Shown here one piece after another: positions 17,488 through 25,195 of a DNA stretch of 64,000 bases; position 1 is the stretch's first letter, and every line of letters starts with the position of its first letter. This DNA is from an uncultured Algibacter sp. (GTDB lineage: Bacteria > Bacteroidota > Bacteroidia > Flavobacteriales > Flavobacteriaceae), in assembly GCA_947502405.1 (NCBI GenBank), contig CANMZT010000010.1, positions 83,490 through 147,489 on the forward strand, in the 5' to 3' direction. The translations under genes and the position numbers were made by a program. The notes beneath the pieces are model-generated. The model saw only the letters and a program-made list of their open reading frames with translations, was not told the origin of the DNA and made no database searches.

Positions 17488-18384
17488 TTAGTCATTCAAA
17501 TCCCAATTATAATTCATAAAACGTTTTGGTGTTTTTTGTGAGATTTTCACATCTGAATATCTATTGATATACTGAATGATGCTTCCTGTGTTATTAACCA
17601 AAAAGTCTTTGTCAAACCATGCAAAGATTTTAGATATTTCTATTTTAGTTGGAGTAATATAGTTTCTTTTAGGGTCATTAATAAAAGTTTTGGTTGCATT
17701 TTCAAGTTGTGATTCCAGTTTTAAAGCATTGAAAGCTTCATTTTGTAGTTTTGGACATGAAAAAGAGGCGCATACAATGGCAAAATGAATTCGTGGTTCA
17801 TTCATTTTTCTCAAGATTTTATGTTCAATTTCATCTAAATTATACCATTTTTCTCCAAGTTTCCAATAGCGTTGGTGCCATGGCTTTTTTATGCCTTTGA
17901 TACTTTCTATGGGATAATAGCGTAGAATTAAATCTACAGTCATGGCATTGTATGCATTTATCCAATAGGCAAGCTTTTCATCTCTAGTCCAAGCATCAGT
18001 TGGTAGATTTTGGCCTAAACTTGTTATATAATTTAATAACGCTTTTCTGTTAGCTTTAAAGCCTTTATAGTTAACATTTCCTTGTTTTGATACATGATCT
18101 TTAAGTAGGTTATTCCATTTATCGTGGTTAAATGTGGTAGTCACCTTTTTTTCTTCTTCTTCTTCTTCTTCTATATTTGTTACCACATTAGTTTCTGGCT
18201 GTAAAACTTTTATAGTATCAGTTTCTACAATAGTTTTAGTGGTTTCAGTTTCAGGAACAATAGAATCTTTTGATATTTCTACTATTTCAGTTTTTGGTTT
18301 ATTGGATGATGTTTCAGTAATGCGTTTTGTGCTACAGCAAGAGCTAATAAAAAGTAGGATGAACAAAAGTTGTAGGTATCTCAT
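17488..18384 (-). CDS. DUF547 lipoprotein in the arsenosugar locus
   Basis: 298 residues. A lipoprotein signal ends LFISSC with a second Cys directly after it. Residues 25-90 are a low-complexity linker rich in Thr, Glu and Val, including an EEEEEE tract encoded by a CTT-type microsatellite around 18150. The DUF547 domain follows with AYWINAYNAMTVDLI, EIEHKILRKM and RIHFAIVCASFSCPKL, matching the other DUF547 protein at 10433-11146. It starts 14 bp after the sterol-desaturase-like gene, so it shares that transcript. The presence of a DUF547 protein here suggests a periplasmic step in the pathway, but the activity is unknown. Confidence 0.8.
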   Translation of the reverse strand: MRYLQLLFILLFISSCCSTKRITETSSNKPKTEIVEISKDSIVPETETTKTIVETDTIKVLQPETNVVTNIEEEEEEEKKVTTTFNHDKWNNLLKDHVSKQGNVNYKGFKANRKALLNYITSLGQNLPTDAWTRDEKLAYWINAYNAMTVDLILRYYPIESIKGIKKPWHQRYWKLGEKWYNLDEIEHKILRKMNEPRIHFAIVCASFSCPKLQNEAFNALKLESQLENATKTFINDPKRNYITPTKIEISKIFAWFDKDFLVNNTGSIIQYINRYSDVKISQKTPKRFMNYNWDLND

Positions 18385-18397
18385 TTTAAGTTTTCTA

Positions 18398-19297
18398 TTA
18401 ATCAGAATATTTGTCTTCTGAAAATACAGGATAAAGTTCTTGTTTTATAAAATCTTTGGGAAAGGTTTCATCACCAGAAAAACCCAGTTCGATATCTTTT
18501 CCACTATGCGGGATATAATTTGTTTTAAATAAATAATCCCAAATGCTTAAAGTTAGTCCGTAATTAACGCCAAACCTAACATGTTTGGGTAAAGCTTTGG
18601 CATGATGCCAAATGTGCATCTTCGGATTATTGAAAATATATTTTAAAAAACCGTAATCCCAACCTAAATTAGCATGGTTTAAATGCCCAATAGTTATAGT
18701 GAAAAAGTAAACTATGGCCACATCTTTGGCATCATAGTTTCCTATAATAGCAATAGGAATATAAAGTAGAGATTTATAAACCACAGGCTCCATCCAATGA
18801 TAGCGTAAATGTGCTGCAAACCCCATTTCTTTAACTGAGTGATGGACTTTATGGAAGTTCCATAAAAAAGGCACACGATGTAATAAACGGTGTGTGTTCC
18901 ATTGCACAAAATCTGAAACTATAAAGAACACGAATAAGCCTAACCATTTTGGTAAATTATCTACATCAAAAAGTTGAAAACTTTTAATGGATAAACCTAG
19001 AGCACCCAAAACATCGTTAAACAATTGGGCAGCAGTATTTGAAAGCGCAATAAGAACAATAAGATTCAATAGAAAGAAATTGAAAAACATGTAAAAGGTG
19101 TCTAGCCAAAAATCTTTCCTGAAAATAGATTGTTTTTTTCGCCAAGGAAATATGATTTCTAAACCCCACACTAAAAGTGAAATAATAATTAAACCATAAA
19201 AATAATTATCCCAATGGTTTTGGAAGAATATCTCATTTTTAAGATAATTCCAATAACCAGAATAGGAGTTTTTTATGATGTTAATATATTTTTCGAT
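18398..19297 (-). CDS. Sterol desaturase/fatty acid hydroxylase superfamily protein; start codon uncertain
   Basis: A di-iron membrane oxygenase-like protein with the superfamily His boxes: HRLLH, FHKVHHS, HLNHAN and IWHHAK, with about four hydrophobic spans. The first ATG/GTG/TTG is the GTG at 19171, but the frame stays open upstream to 19318 and reads as good N-terminal protein (EKYINIIKNSYSGYWNYL, then IFFQNHWDNYFYGLIIISLL), so translation almost surely begins earlier. The natural position is the ATC at 19295-19297, 7 bp after the PiT stop, which would need a non-standard start. Coordinates here use that position; the conservative start is 19171. Likely acts on a lipid; in this locus an arsenolipid is possible. 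Confidence 0.7.
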   Translation of the reverse strand: MEKYINIIKNSYSGYWNYLKNEIFFQNHWDNYFYGLIIISLLVWGLEIIFPWRKKQSIFRKDFWLDTFYMFFNFFLLNLIVLIALSNTAAQLFNDVLGALGLSIKSFQLFDVDNLPKWLGLFVFFIVSDFVQWNTHRLLHRVPFLWNFHKVHHSVKEMGFAAHLRYHWMEPVVYKSLLYIPIAIIGNYDAKDVAIVYFFTITIGHLNHANLGWDYGFLKYIFNNPKMHIWHHAKALPKHVRFGVNYGLTLSIWDYLFKTNYIPHSGKDIELGFSGDETFPKDFIKQELYPVFSEDKYSD

Positions 19298-19304
19298 GTT
19301 TTGA

Positions 19305-20420
19305 TTAAGATAAAGTTTCTAGTAATTTAAATAGTAAACCACTTATTATTGCTGCTATTGGTAGCGTAAGTAACCAAGATAATAATATTTTGCCAATCAT
19401 TTTGTAATCGGCTTTCTTAGTGGCAGTTCCTATTCCAAAAATTGAGCCAACAGATACATGCGTGGTTGATACAGGTAAACCATGAATACTAGCCGTTGTA
19501 ACTAATAAACCTGTAATAACATTTGCAGTAAAGCCTTGGCCTGAATTCATTGGTGTAATTTTTTTACTCATGGTGATACCTACTTTTTTCGCATTCATTA
19601 ATCCACCAAAAGCCATGATTAAAGCAATAAAAATCATGCTCCATTTTATATCAATTACATTGATGATTAATAATAATCCAACAATTTTTGGTGTGTCATT
19701 CAATCCTCTAGCAAAACTAACTATTCCCGCGCTTAAATAGTGCAATGCATCTAATACTTTTTGAGAACTCAACCCTAAAATTTCACCGTCATAAGCTTCT
19801 ATATTATTTGTTATAGTTGCTTTGAGTTTTGTTGTTGCCTTTAAAGTTATTGTGTTGTCTAAATTTAATGTAGATTTCTCTAACTCTTGTTTTTTGTGAA
19901 TGTTTAATTGTGTCTTTTTAGTGACACCTAATTGCTTTCTAAAGAACTTAAATATAAGATATGCTATTAAACTTAAAATGGCGGCCATCAGTGGACTTAC
20001 AATTAAGGGCATTAAAAAAGTACTTCCCAATTTTTCAAAATTAAATTGAGATCCAACTGCCATGACTCCAGCACCAAATAAACCACCTACTAAGCTATGT
20101 GTAGTAGAAATAGGCATGCCTATTTTTGTGGCTAAAAATACTGTTAATGCGGCTCCAAAAGCTATGGATATTGCAAAAATAGGCAATGAAATAAGAGTGT
20201 CAGGTACTAACCCCTTTCCTGAAAAATTCTTGACCAATTCATTAGCTAAAAAAATAGCAGCAACTGAACCTGAAAAAGTGGTAACTGTTGCCCAATTTAT
20301 TGCTTTTTTAAAGTTGGTTGTTCCGCTACCAAATAGTGTTGCTACACCTTTAAAATTGTCGTTGGCGCCATTACTATAAGCTAAAAAACAAGCGGAAATA
20401 AATAGAAGAACTAGAACCAT
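19305..20420 (-). CDS. PiT-family inorganic phosphate transporter
   Basis: 371 residues, about ten membrane spans, with the duplicated PiT signature: FLAYSNGANDNFKGVATLFG at the N-terminal half and FARGLNDTPKIVG in the second half, plus STTHSLVG and STTHVSVG. A hydrophilic loop of about 50 residues separates the halves. PiT systems carry phosphate with a cation and do not discriminate strongly against arsenate. It heads a four-gene minus-strand transcript inside the arsenosugar locus, so supply of arsenate, or recovery of phosphate, is a reasonable inference. Confidence 0.88.
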   Translation of the reverse strand: MVLVLLFISACFLAYSNGANDNFKGVATLFGSGTTNFKKAINWATVTTFSGSVAAIFLANELVKNFSGKGLVPDTLISLPIFAISIAFGAALTVFLATKIGMPISTTHSLVGGLFGAGVMAVGSQFNFEKLGSTFLMPLIVSPLMAAILSLIAYLIFKFFRKQLGVTKKTQLNIHKKQELEKSTLNLDNTITLKATTKLKATITNNIEAYDGEILGLSSQKVLDALHYLSAGIVSFARGLNDTPKIVGLLLIINVIDIKWSMIFIALIMAFGGLMNAKKVGITMSKKITPMNSGQGFTANVITGLLVTTASIHGLPVSTTHVSVGSIFGIGTATKKADYKMIGKILLSWLLTLPIAAIISGLLFKLLETLS

Positions 20421-20490
20421 AAAATATTTTTATTTCATTTGGACGATAATAATTATAATTTCTTACTATTATTTTAAATAAATAGATGCT

Positions 20491-20522
20491 AAAAAAAAGA
20501 GCGACCAAAGGTTGCTCTTTTT
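20491..20522 (-). terminator. Terminator downstream of arsM
   Basis: GAGCGACC at 20499-20506 and GGTTGCTC at 20510-20517 pair (one G-T wobble) around AAA. Eight A at 20491-20498 provide the T-run for minus-strand transcription, and T residues follow on the other side. It separates the arsS-arsM transcript from the PiT transcript. Confidence 0.85.
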
Positions 20523-20543
20523 AATTGATTTGTAATGAGTTGT

Positions 20544-21515
20544 TTAGCAACATCCACCACCATCATAATGATAAGTAGATTCGCTAATGTAAATATCATC
20601 TCTATTAAGTTCAGCTATTGCTCCAGCTGTTTTATCACAAATGGCTAAAGGTTGGTTTTTTAATAGAACGTGCCCTTTTTTATCATCAAAATAATCTTCA
20701 GAACCATAGTAAATAGCAGCTTTACCAGTAAAAATACATGGGCCGTCTTCTGGCATAGGGTCTTTAATAGCTGCTACTTCAATAGATTCTATATAGATTA
20801 ATTCGTCAGTTGGATAATTTTTAGGATCTAAAATACGGTAAGGTTTTCTGGCTCTAATTTCAATAGTGCCAAAACCAGCATCGGTTAATGCTTTTACATA
20901 TTCAGCAATTGGTAAGCTTCCACTTAAACACAAAGCACGTAAACGTTCATCGTTACGCAATGTGTCATTCATGGGTTGCTCACAAGTAGGATCGCTCATA
21001 ACTAAACGTCCATGGGGTTTTAAAACACGATACATTTCAGCAATAGCTTTCTTTAAGTCATCAGCTTTAAAAATATTGAATAGGCAATTTTGAGCAGCCA
21101 CATCAATGCTATTATCTTCAACAGGTAAATTCATAGCATCTCCTTTTTTAAGATCTACAAATTCACTTTTAAACCAATCGTTTTGTGCTTCTGCTTCTTT
21201 GAAATTTTTTCTTGATGCTTCTAACATTTCATCAACCACATCAATACCTACAACACCACCTTTTTGACGATTAAAATATGCGAATTGAAGCAATTCCATA
21301 CCCCCACCAACACCAACATAAAGCATTTTTGGATTATTTGTTAAATCTCGAGCGTGAACAGTTGAACCACAACCATAGTTCATTTCTTGCATGATTTTAG
21401 GGATTTTTAAACCTGGTAATTCCCAAATAGGATTTGTGGTGCAACATAGCCCTACATCTGGTGTTAATGCTGCTTCTTTATATACGTCGTGGGTTGTTTC
21501 TAAGTATGTGCTCAT
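20544..21515 (-). CDS. arsM: Arsenite S-adenosylmethionine methyltransferase, arsenosugar type
   Basis: 323 residues. Rossmann-type SAM methyltransferase core: YVGVGGGMELLQ (residues 66-77), GIDVVDEML and GRLVMSDPTCEQP. Cysteines that could bind trivalent arsenic are C24/C25, C49 (NYGCGST), C144 (AQNCLFN) and C196 (LRALCLSGS), with GGGCC at the extreme C-terminus. ArsM enzymes methylate arsenite stepwise to dimethylarsenic species. This form, longer at the C-terminus than stand-alone ArsM, is the one found with ArsS. It lies 75 bp after the phosphorylase gene and ends at a terminator. Confidence 0.9.
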   Translation of the reverse strand: MSTYLETTHDVYKEAALTPDVGLCCTTNPIWELPGLKIPKIMQEMNYGCGSTVHARDLTNNPKMLYVGVGGGMELLQFAYFNRQKGGVVGIDVVDEMLEASRKNFKEAEAQNDWFKSEFVDLKKGDAMNLPVEDNSIDVAAQNCLFNIFKADDLKKAIAEMYRVLKPHGRLVMSDPTCEQPMNDTLRNDERLRALCLSGSLPIAEYVKALTDAGFGTIEIRARKPYRILDPKNYPTDELIYIESIEVAAIKDPMPEDGPCIFTGKAAIYYGSEDYFDDKKGHVLLKNQPLAICDKTAGAIAELNRDDIYISESTYHYDGGGCC

Positions 21516-21590
21516 GGTATATTTTCAGTAAAATTTATCTGTATAAAAATAGTTGTTTTATAAGGGTTGTATGTAACCCATATTACATAA

Positions 21591-22403
21591 TTAAAGTGTT
21601 TTAATTAATTCTTTAAAAAGGCTTACCATATCTGGTTCTGCTTTTCCTGCCATTGCTATAATTTCGCTAATATCCACGGGTTTTAAATTGTCTGGGTCGC
21701 ATTCATCTGTTAAAACTGACACAGCAGCTACTTTTAAATTTAAATGGTTGGCAACAATAACTTCCGGAACAGTACTCATTCCTACAGCATCAGCCCCCAT
21801 AATTTTTAACATGCGGTATTCTGCTCTGGTTTCTAATTGCGGTCCAACTACACTTACATAAACACCTTCGTGCAATTTAATGTTGTTGGTTTTAGCTATA
21901 GATTTAAATTTTGAGTTTATTTCAGCGTCATAAGGAGCACTCATATCAGTAAAACGTTCGCCTAAAAGTTCAACGCCTTTAAATGCCAGTGGAGAACTGC
22001 CTTGAAGATTAATATGGTCTTCAATTAGCATGAGTTCGCCTTTTTTAAAGTTGAGGTTAATAGCACCGGAAGCGTTGGAGACTAAAAGGGTTTTGATGCC
22101 TAATTTTTCCATTATACGCACTGGATAAGTAACGTCTTGCAACGAATAACCTTCATATAAATGAAAACGCCCTTGCATGACAATAACCTTTTTACCAGCC
22201 ATATTTCCGTAAATGAGTTTCCCTTTATGGAACTCAACAGTAGCCGTTGGAAAGTTAGGAATATGGTTATAACTAACCTCTTTTAGTATTTCTATTTCGT
22301 TTATTAATTGTCCTAACCCAGTGCCTAGAATAATACCTACTTCTGGATTATCAAAACCTTTGTCTTTTAAATAATCAACCGTTTCTTCTATAAACTTAAT
22401 CAT
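21591..22403 (-). CDS. punA: Purine nucleoside phosphorylase, trimeric (PNP/MTAP) family
   Basis: 270 residues, a full-length family member. Motifs: GIILGTGLGQL (phosphate-binding Gly-rich loop, residues 23-33), QGRFHLYEGYS, NASGAIN, VVGPQLETRAEY (Glu191, equivalent to the base-binding Glu201 of the human enzyme) and MGADAVGMSTVPE. The residue aligned with human Asn243 in SLITN is Asp233 here (SVLTD), a change associated with acceptance of 6-amino purines. It overlaps the TIGR04282 gene by 8 bp. In this setting it could cleave adenine from the ArsS product 5'-deoxy-5'-dimethylarsinoyl-adenosine; ordinary purine salvage is the alternative. Confidence 0.88.
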   Translation of the reverse strand: MIKFIEETVDYLKDKGFDNPEVGIILGTGLGQLINEIEILKEVSYNHIPNFPTATVEFHKGKLIYGNMAGKKVIVMQGRFHLYEGYSLQDVTYPVRIMEKLGIKTLLVSNASGAINLNFKKGELMLIEDHINLQGSSPLAFKGVELLGERFTDMSAPYDAEINSKFKSIAKTNNIKLHEGVYVSVVGPQLETRAEYRMLKIMGADAVGMSTVPEVIVANHLNLKVAAVSVLTDECDPDNLKPVDISEIIAMAGKAEPDMVSLFKELIKTL

Positions 22404-23025
22404 GTAATTGTTTAATTTTTTCTTGTAATTGTACGTTAGATTGATAAAACTTTGAAGCTATTAAATCTTCATAGGTGTCAATATCATTTAAAGTCTCTAA
22501 AGTAGTAAATGTAACTTGTTTTTTATTTAATTCTTGAAGTGTTTCCTCTAGTAAATGTGTTTGACTCCAAGGTTTGTTTTTAAAAACAAAGGTGTTCATT
22601 TTTGAGAGTCCAATTAAATAATAGCCACCATCTTCTGCGGGTCCAAAAACCATATCATTTTCTTTCAAAGCATCTAACCCTTTATTTATATGATTTGCAG
22701 TAATATCTGGTAAGTCTGAACCTATTAGAACAATACGCTCATAACCATCATCAAAACCTTTTTTGAAGGCGTTTTTCATGCGTTCTCCTAAATCTAGGCC
22801 TTGTTGTACTGCTTTATAATTGTTTTGCCATTTTGTTTCAACAATAGCATCAGAAAAATAAATACGCTTGTCTGCTAAAAGTTGTTCTGTGGCTTTTTCG
22901 GTAACTTTTACAAGCTCGCTATAAACTTCAAAAGCACCTTGATTACCAATAGTTTTGGCAAGTCTGGTTTTTACTTTGCCGAGTTTTATGTTTTTTACAA
23001 AAACAATAACTAATGCTTTACTCAT
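22396..23025 (-). CDS. TIGR04282-type arsenosugar-associated transferase (DUF2064)
   Basis: 209 residues with a nucleotide-diphospho-sugar transferase fold: KLGKVKTRLAK near residue 15, GSDLPDI near 104, FGPAEDGGYYLIG near 127 and a late NDIDTYEDL. These mark the DUF2064 family found with ArsS. Cytoplasmic, no membrane segment. It overlaps the rhodanese gene upstream by 8 bp and the phosphorylase gene downstream by 8 bp, so the three are translationally coupled. A role in activating or transferring the sugar moiety of arsenosugars is inferred. Confidence 0.83.
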   Translation of the reverse strand: MSKALVIVFVKNIKLGKVKTRLAKTIGNQGAFEVYSELVKVTEKATEQLLADKRIYFSDAIVETKWQNNYKAVQQGLDLGERMKNAFKKGFDDGYERIVLIGSDLPDITANHINKGLDALKENDMVFGPAEDGGYYLIGLSKMNTFVFKNKPWSQTHLLEETLQELNKKQVTFTTLETLNDIDTYEDLIASKFYQSNVQLQEKIKQLHD

Positions 23026-23512
23026 ATACTTTTACGCCTTTTTTTAACCATTTGCTCCATGCTTTATTAAAGGTGTGAATGGAGTCTGTTGGCTGTTCTT
23101 GTAAATTTAAGACTTCTAAATCATTATTTTTCCATTCAAAAATACCACCATATAAGTTGTAAACATTGGTATATCCGGCTTTTTTTAGCTTTTCTGCTAC
23201 ATCTTCAGAGCGAATACCTAAAGAGCAATACACTACTATTTTTGAGTCTTTATTTGGTAATTTAGGTTTAATGACTTCCAAGTTAAAAGAATCATAGCCC
23301 ACACAAATGGCGTCTTTTAAATGACTTGTGTTAAACTCTTTTTGTTCTCTTGAATCTAGAAGAATAATATCTTCTTTCTTGGTTTTTAAATCTTCAACAG
23401 AGATGTAGGGAATACTTTCTGTATTTTGCTGCTTCAATAATTTAGAAAGCTTTTTTTGAGCAAATCCTGAAATTGAAATCCCAATACAAATAAAGAATAA
23501 TACCTTTTTCAT
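23018..23512 (-). CDS. Exported single-domain rhodanese
   Basis: 164 residues with a Sec signal peptide (ICIGISISGFAQ), so periplasmic. The rhodanese domain shows ILLDSREQKEFNTSHLKDA and the active-site loop VVYCSLGIRSED, with the catalytic Cys in CSLGIR. A six-residue loop points to a sulfur-transfer rhodanese rather than a phosphatase or an arsenate reductase of the Acr2/Cdc25 class, which have a longer loop. It starts 9 bp after arsS. Its part in arsenosugar formation is unknown; sulfur transfer to an oxoarsenical (thioarsenosugars) is a speculation. Confidence 0.82.
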   Translation of the reverse strand: MKKVLFFICIGISISGFAQKKLSKLLKQQNTESIPYISVEDLKTKKEDIILLDSREQKEFNTSHLKDAICVGYDSFNLEVIKPKLPNKDSKIVVYCSLGIRSEDVAEKLKKAGYTNVYNLYGGIFEWKNNDLEVLNLQEQPTDSIHTFNKAWSKWLKKGVKVYE

Positions 23513-23521
23513 TTTATTGTT

Positions 23522-24577
23522 TTATGCTACTGTGCCTTGGCAACTACTTCCTGCACCTGCTGTACAGCCGTAACAATGTTGCGAAATAACGATATTTCTG
23601 CCTTCTAATAAATCTTCGTTATATTCTGATATGTGTTTTACTTTGCTATTAACAGGAAGTTCAAGCATTTGATTAAAATCGCAATCAAATAAATAGCCAT
23701 CCCAACTTACGGATAAAGTATTGGTGCACATAACGTTTTCAACGGCGGCAGGGTTGTAAGCTTCAACAAGGGCGTACATATAGTCTTCATAGTTTTCTGA
23801 GGCTATTAAATAGTCTAGAAAACGAGAAATAGGTAAGTTTGTAATAGCAAACAAATTATGAAACTGAATATTGAAATCTTCCATTAGGGCTTTCTTGAAA
23901 TCTTTTTCCATAGACATTTGATCTCCTGGTAAAAAGGCTCCTGAAGGATTGTAAACCAAGTCTAGTCTTAAACTACTGTCTGGCATACCGTAACCTACAG
24001 CGTTTAATTCTTGTAATGCCTTTATTGACATATCAAAAACACCTTCTCCTCTTTGTTTATCTGTTTTTCCGCGTGTCCAATGTGGCATTGAACTAACCAC
24101 ATGTACATTGTGTTTTTTGAAAAACTCTGGTAAATCGTAATATTTTTTATTGGCTCTTATAATAGTTAGGTTAGAGCGTACTATAAAATCTTTAACCCCA
24201 GCTTTTGCAGCTTCTTCAACAAACCAACGGAAATCTGGATTCATCTCTGGAGCGCCTCCGGTTAAGTCTAAAGTGTGTGCGCCCGTATTCTTTATAACAT
24301 CCAAACATTGCTGCATGGTTTCACGCGTCATGATTTCTTTTCGGTCTGGACCAGCATCCACATGGCAATGTTCGCAAACTTGATTACACATGTAGCCTAC
24401 ATTAATTTGTAGAATTTCTAATTTTTTTGCTTTAAGCGGAAATTGATTTGTTTCAGCAATTTTGTTTTTGAAAGTGGGTAATTCTCCGTTTTGGAAAATA
24501 CCATTAGATAGAATTTCTAACTGCCTGTTGCTGTTTGCTAAGTCGCTTTCGCGTTTATGTAGAGACTTTGTTGCCAT
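23522..24577 (-). CDS. arsS: Radical SAM enzyme of arsenosugar biosynthesis
   Basis: 351 residues. The radical SAM cluster motif is CNQVCEHCHVDAGP (CxxxCxxC) near residue 65, followed by LDLTGGAPEMNPDF, the GGE-like SAM-binding strand. The C-terminus has a Cys-rich segment (MCTNTLSVSWDGYLFDCDFN and SQHCYGCTAGAGSSC), which in this family can carry selenocysteine; here all positions are Cys and no in-frame TGA is seen. ArsS is known to attach the 5'-deoxyadenosyl group to dimethylarsenite, giving the precursor of dimethylarsinoyl ribosides. It heads the coupled gene set arsS-rhodanese-TIGR04282-phosphorylase-arsM. Confidence 0.92.
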   Translation of the reverse strand: MATKSLHKRESDLANSNRQLEILSNGIFQNGELPTFKNKIAETNQFPLKAKKLEILQINVGYMCNQVCEHCHVDAGPDRKEIMTRETMQQCLDVIKNTGAHTLDLTGGAPEMNPDFRWFVEEAAKAGVKDFIVRSNLTIIRANKKYYDLPEFFKKHNVHVVSSMPHWTRGKTDKQRGEGVFDMSIKALQELNAVGYGMPDSSLRLDLVYNPSGAFLPGDQMSMEKDFKKALMEDFNIQFHNLFAITNLPISRFLDYLIASENYEDYMYALVEAYNPAAVENVMCTNTLSVSWDGYLFDCDFNQMLELPVNSKVKHISEYNEDLLEGRNIVISQHCYGCTAGAGSSCQGTVA

Positions 24578-24630
24578 TAATTGTTTTTACTAATATTTAG
24601 TTCTTAAGGTAAATATTGAGTTCTGGTTTT

Positions 24631-24714
24631 GCGTTAGGGATTGAACGGTCTGTTTGAGCTCCCCGACCTTAGGAGGGAGCGAGTAGTGAAAGCCCGCCCC
24701 TTGTGGTAACGCCC
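24631..24714 (-). repeat. Dispersed GGGCGTTACC-family repeat, copy B
   Basis: Short (84 bp) version. On the minus strand it opens GGGCGTTACCACAAGGGGCG and closes CAATCCCTAACGC. The GCGTTA/TAACGC ends form a terminal inverted repeat, and an inner CTCCC/GGGAG hairpin lies at about 24658-24682. It occupies the gap between the AhpD-like gene and arsS, so it is probably transcribed within the locus. Confidence 0.75.
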
Positions 24715-24720
24715 AAAATA

Positions 24721-25056
24721 TTACCCATCTAATTTATTGACTTTATTCATCATTTGTACGCCATGTACCAAAGTTGCGCCGCTTTTTATGGCTGCACCTA
24801 CATGTATGGCTTCCATCATTTCTTCTTTGGTTACGCCACGTTGCAGACCATCTTTTGTATATGCATCTATGCAGTAAGGACATTGTTCGGTATGAGCAAC
24901 AGCTAGTGCTATTAACGATTTTTCTCTTGCCGAAAGCGCGCCTTCTTCGAAAACTTTGCCGTAATAATCAAAGAATTTGTTACCTAATTCTTCACTCCAT
25001 TCTGTTATTTTTCCAAACTTTCTTAAGTCGGCTGGATCGTAATATGTTTTTGACAT
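24721..25056 (-). CDS. AhpD-like carboxymuconolactone decarboxylase family protein, arsenosugar-associated
   Basis: 111 residues, all alpha-helical by pattern, with the AhpD core motif HTEQCPYCIDAYTKD (redox-active CxxC plus preceding His/Glu relay) near residues 55-70 and the EAIHVGAAIKSGAT helix. A small peroxidase-like CMD protein is a standard companion of ArsS. It may reduce peroxide or keep arsenic trivalent, but direct evidence is lacking. It is the most upstream minus-strand gene of the locus, separated from arsS by repeat copy B. Confidence 0.85.
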   Translation of the reverse strand: MSKTYYDPADLRKFGKITEWSEELGNKFFDYYGKVFEEGALSAREKSLIALAVAHTEQCPYCIDAYTKDGLQRGVTKEEMMEAIHVGAAIKSGATLVHGVQMMNKVNKLDG

Positions 25057-25121
25057 TGAAAATATTTTTGTCTAAAGATAGAAATCTAATTTATTAAGTC
25101 GGAAGGTTTAACGCAACTTAA

Positions 25122-25159
25122 CAAAAATTGCCAAATAATATATTAAATGGCGATTTTTT
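25122..25159 (-). terminator. Bidirectional terminator after the acyl-CoA dehydrogenase
   Basis: ATTGCCA at 25127-25133 pairs with TGGCGAT at 25148-25154 (one wobble). Five A precede and five T follow, so it can act on minus-strand transcription leaving the acyl-CoA dehydrogenase gene. It insulates the arsenosugar locus. Confidence 0.6.
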
Positions 25160-25195
25160 ATAAAGTAGATAATAGTTTATGGAGAAACTATATGT

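Noticed and set aside
18134..18421. Plus-strand frame rich in Ser/Val opposite the DUF547 lipoprotein
   Set aside because: Antisense of the low-complexity Glu/Thr linker; no independent gene features.
23018..23512. Rhodanese-type gene as an arsenate reductase
   Set aside because: The active-site loop is six residues (CSLGIR), typical of sulfur transfer, and the protein is exported.
23522..24577. Selenocysteine in ArsS
   Set aside because: Family members can be selenoproteins, but here the C-terminal positions are Cys and no in-frame TGA precedes the stop.
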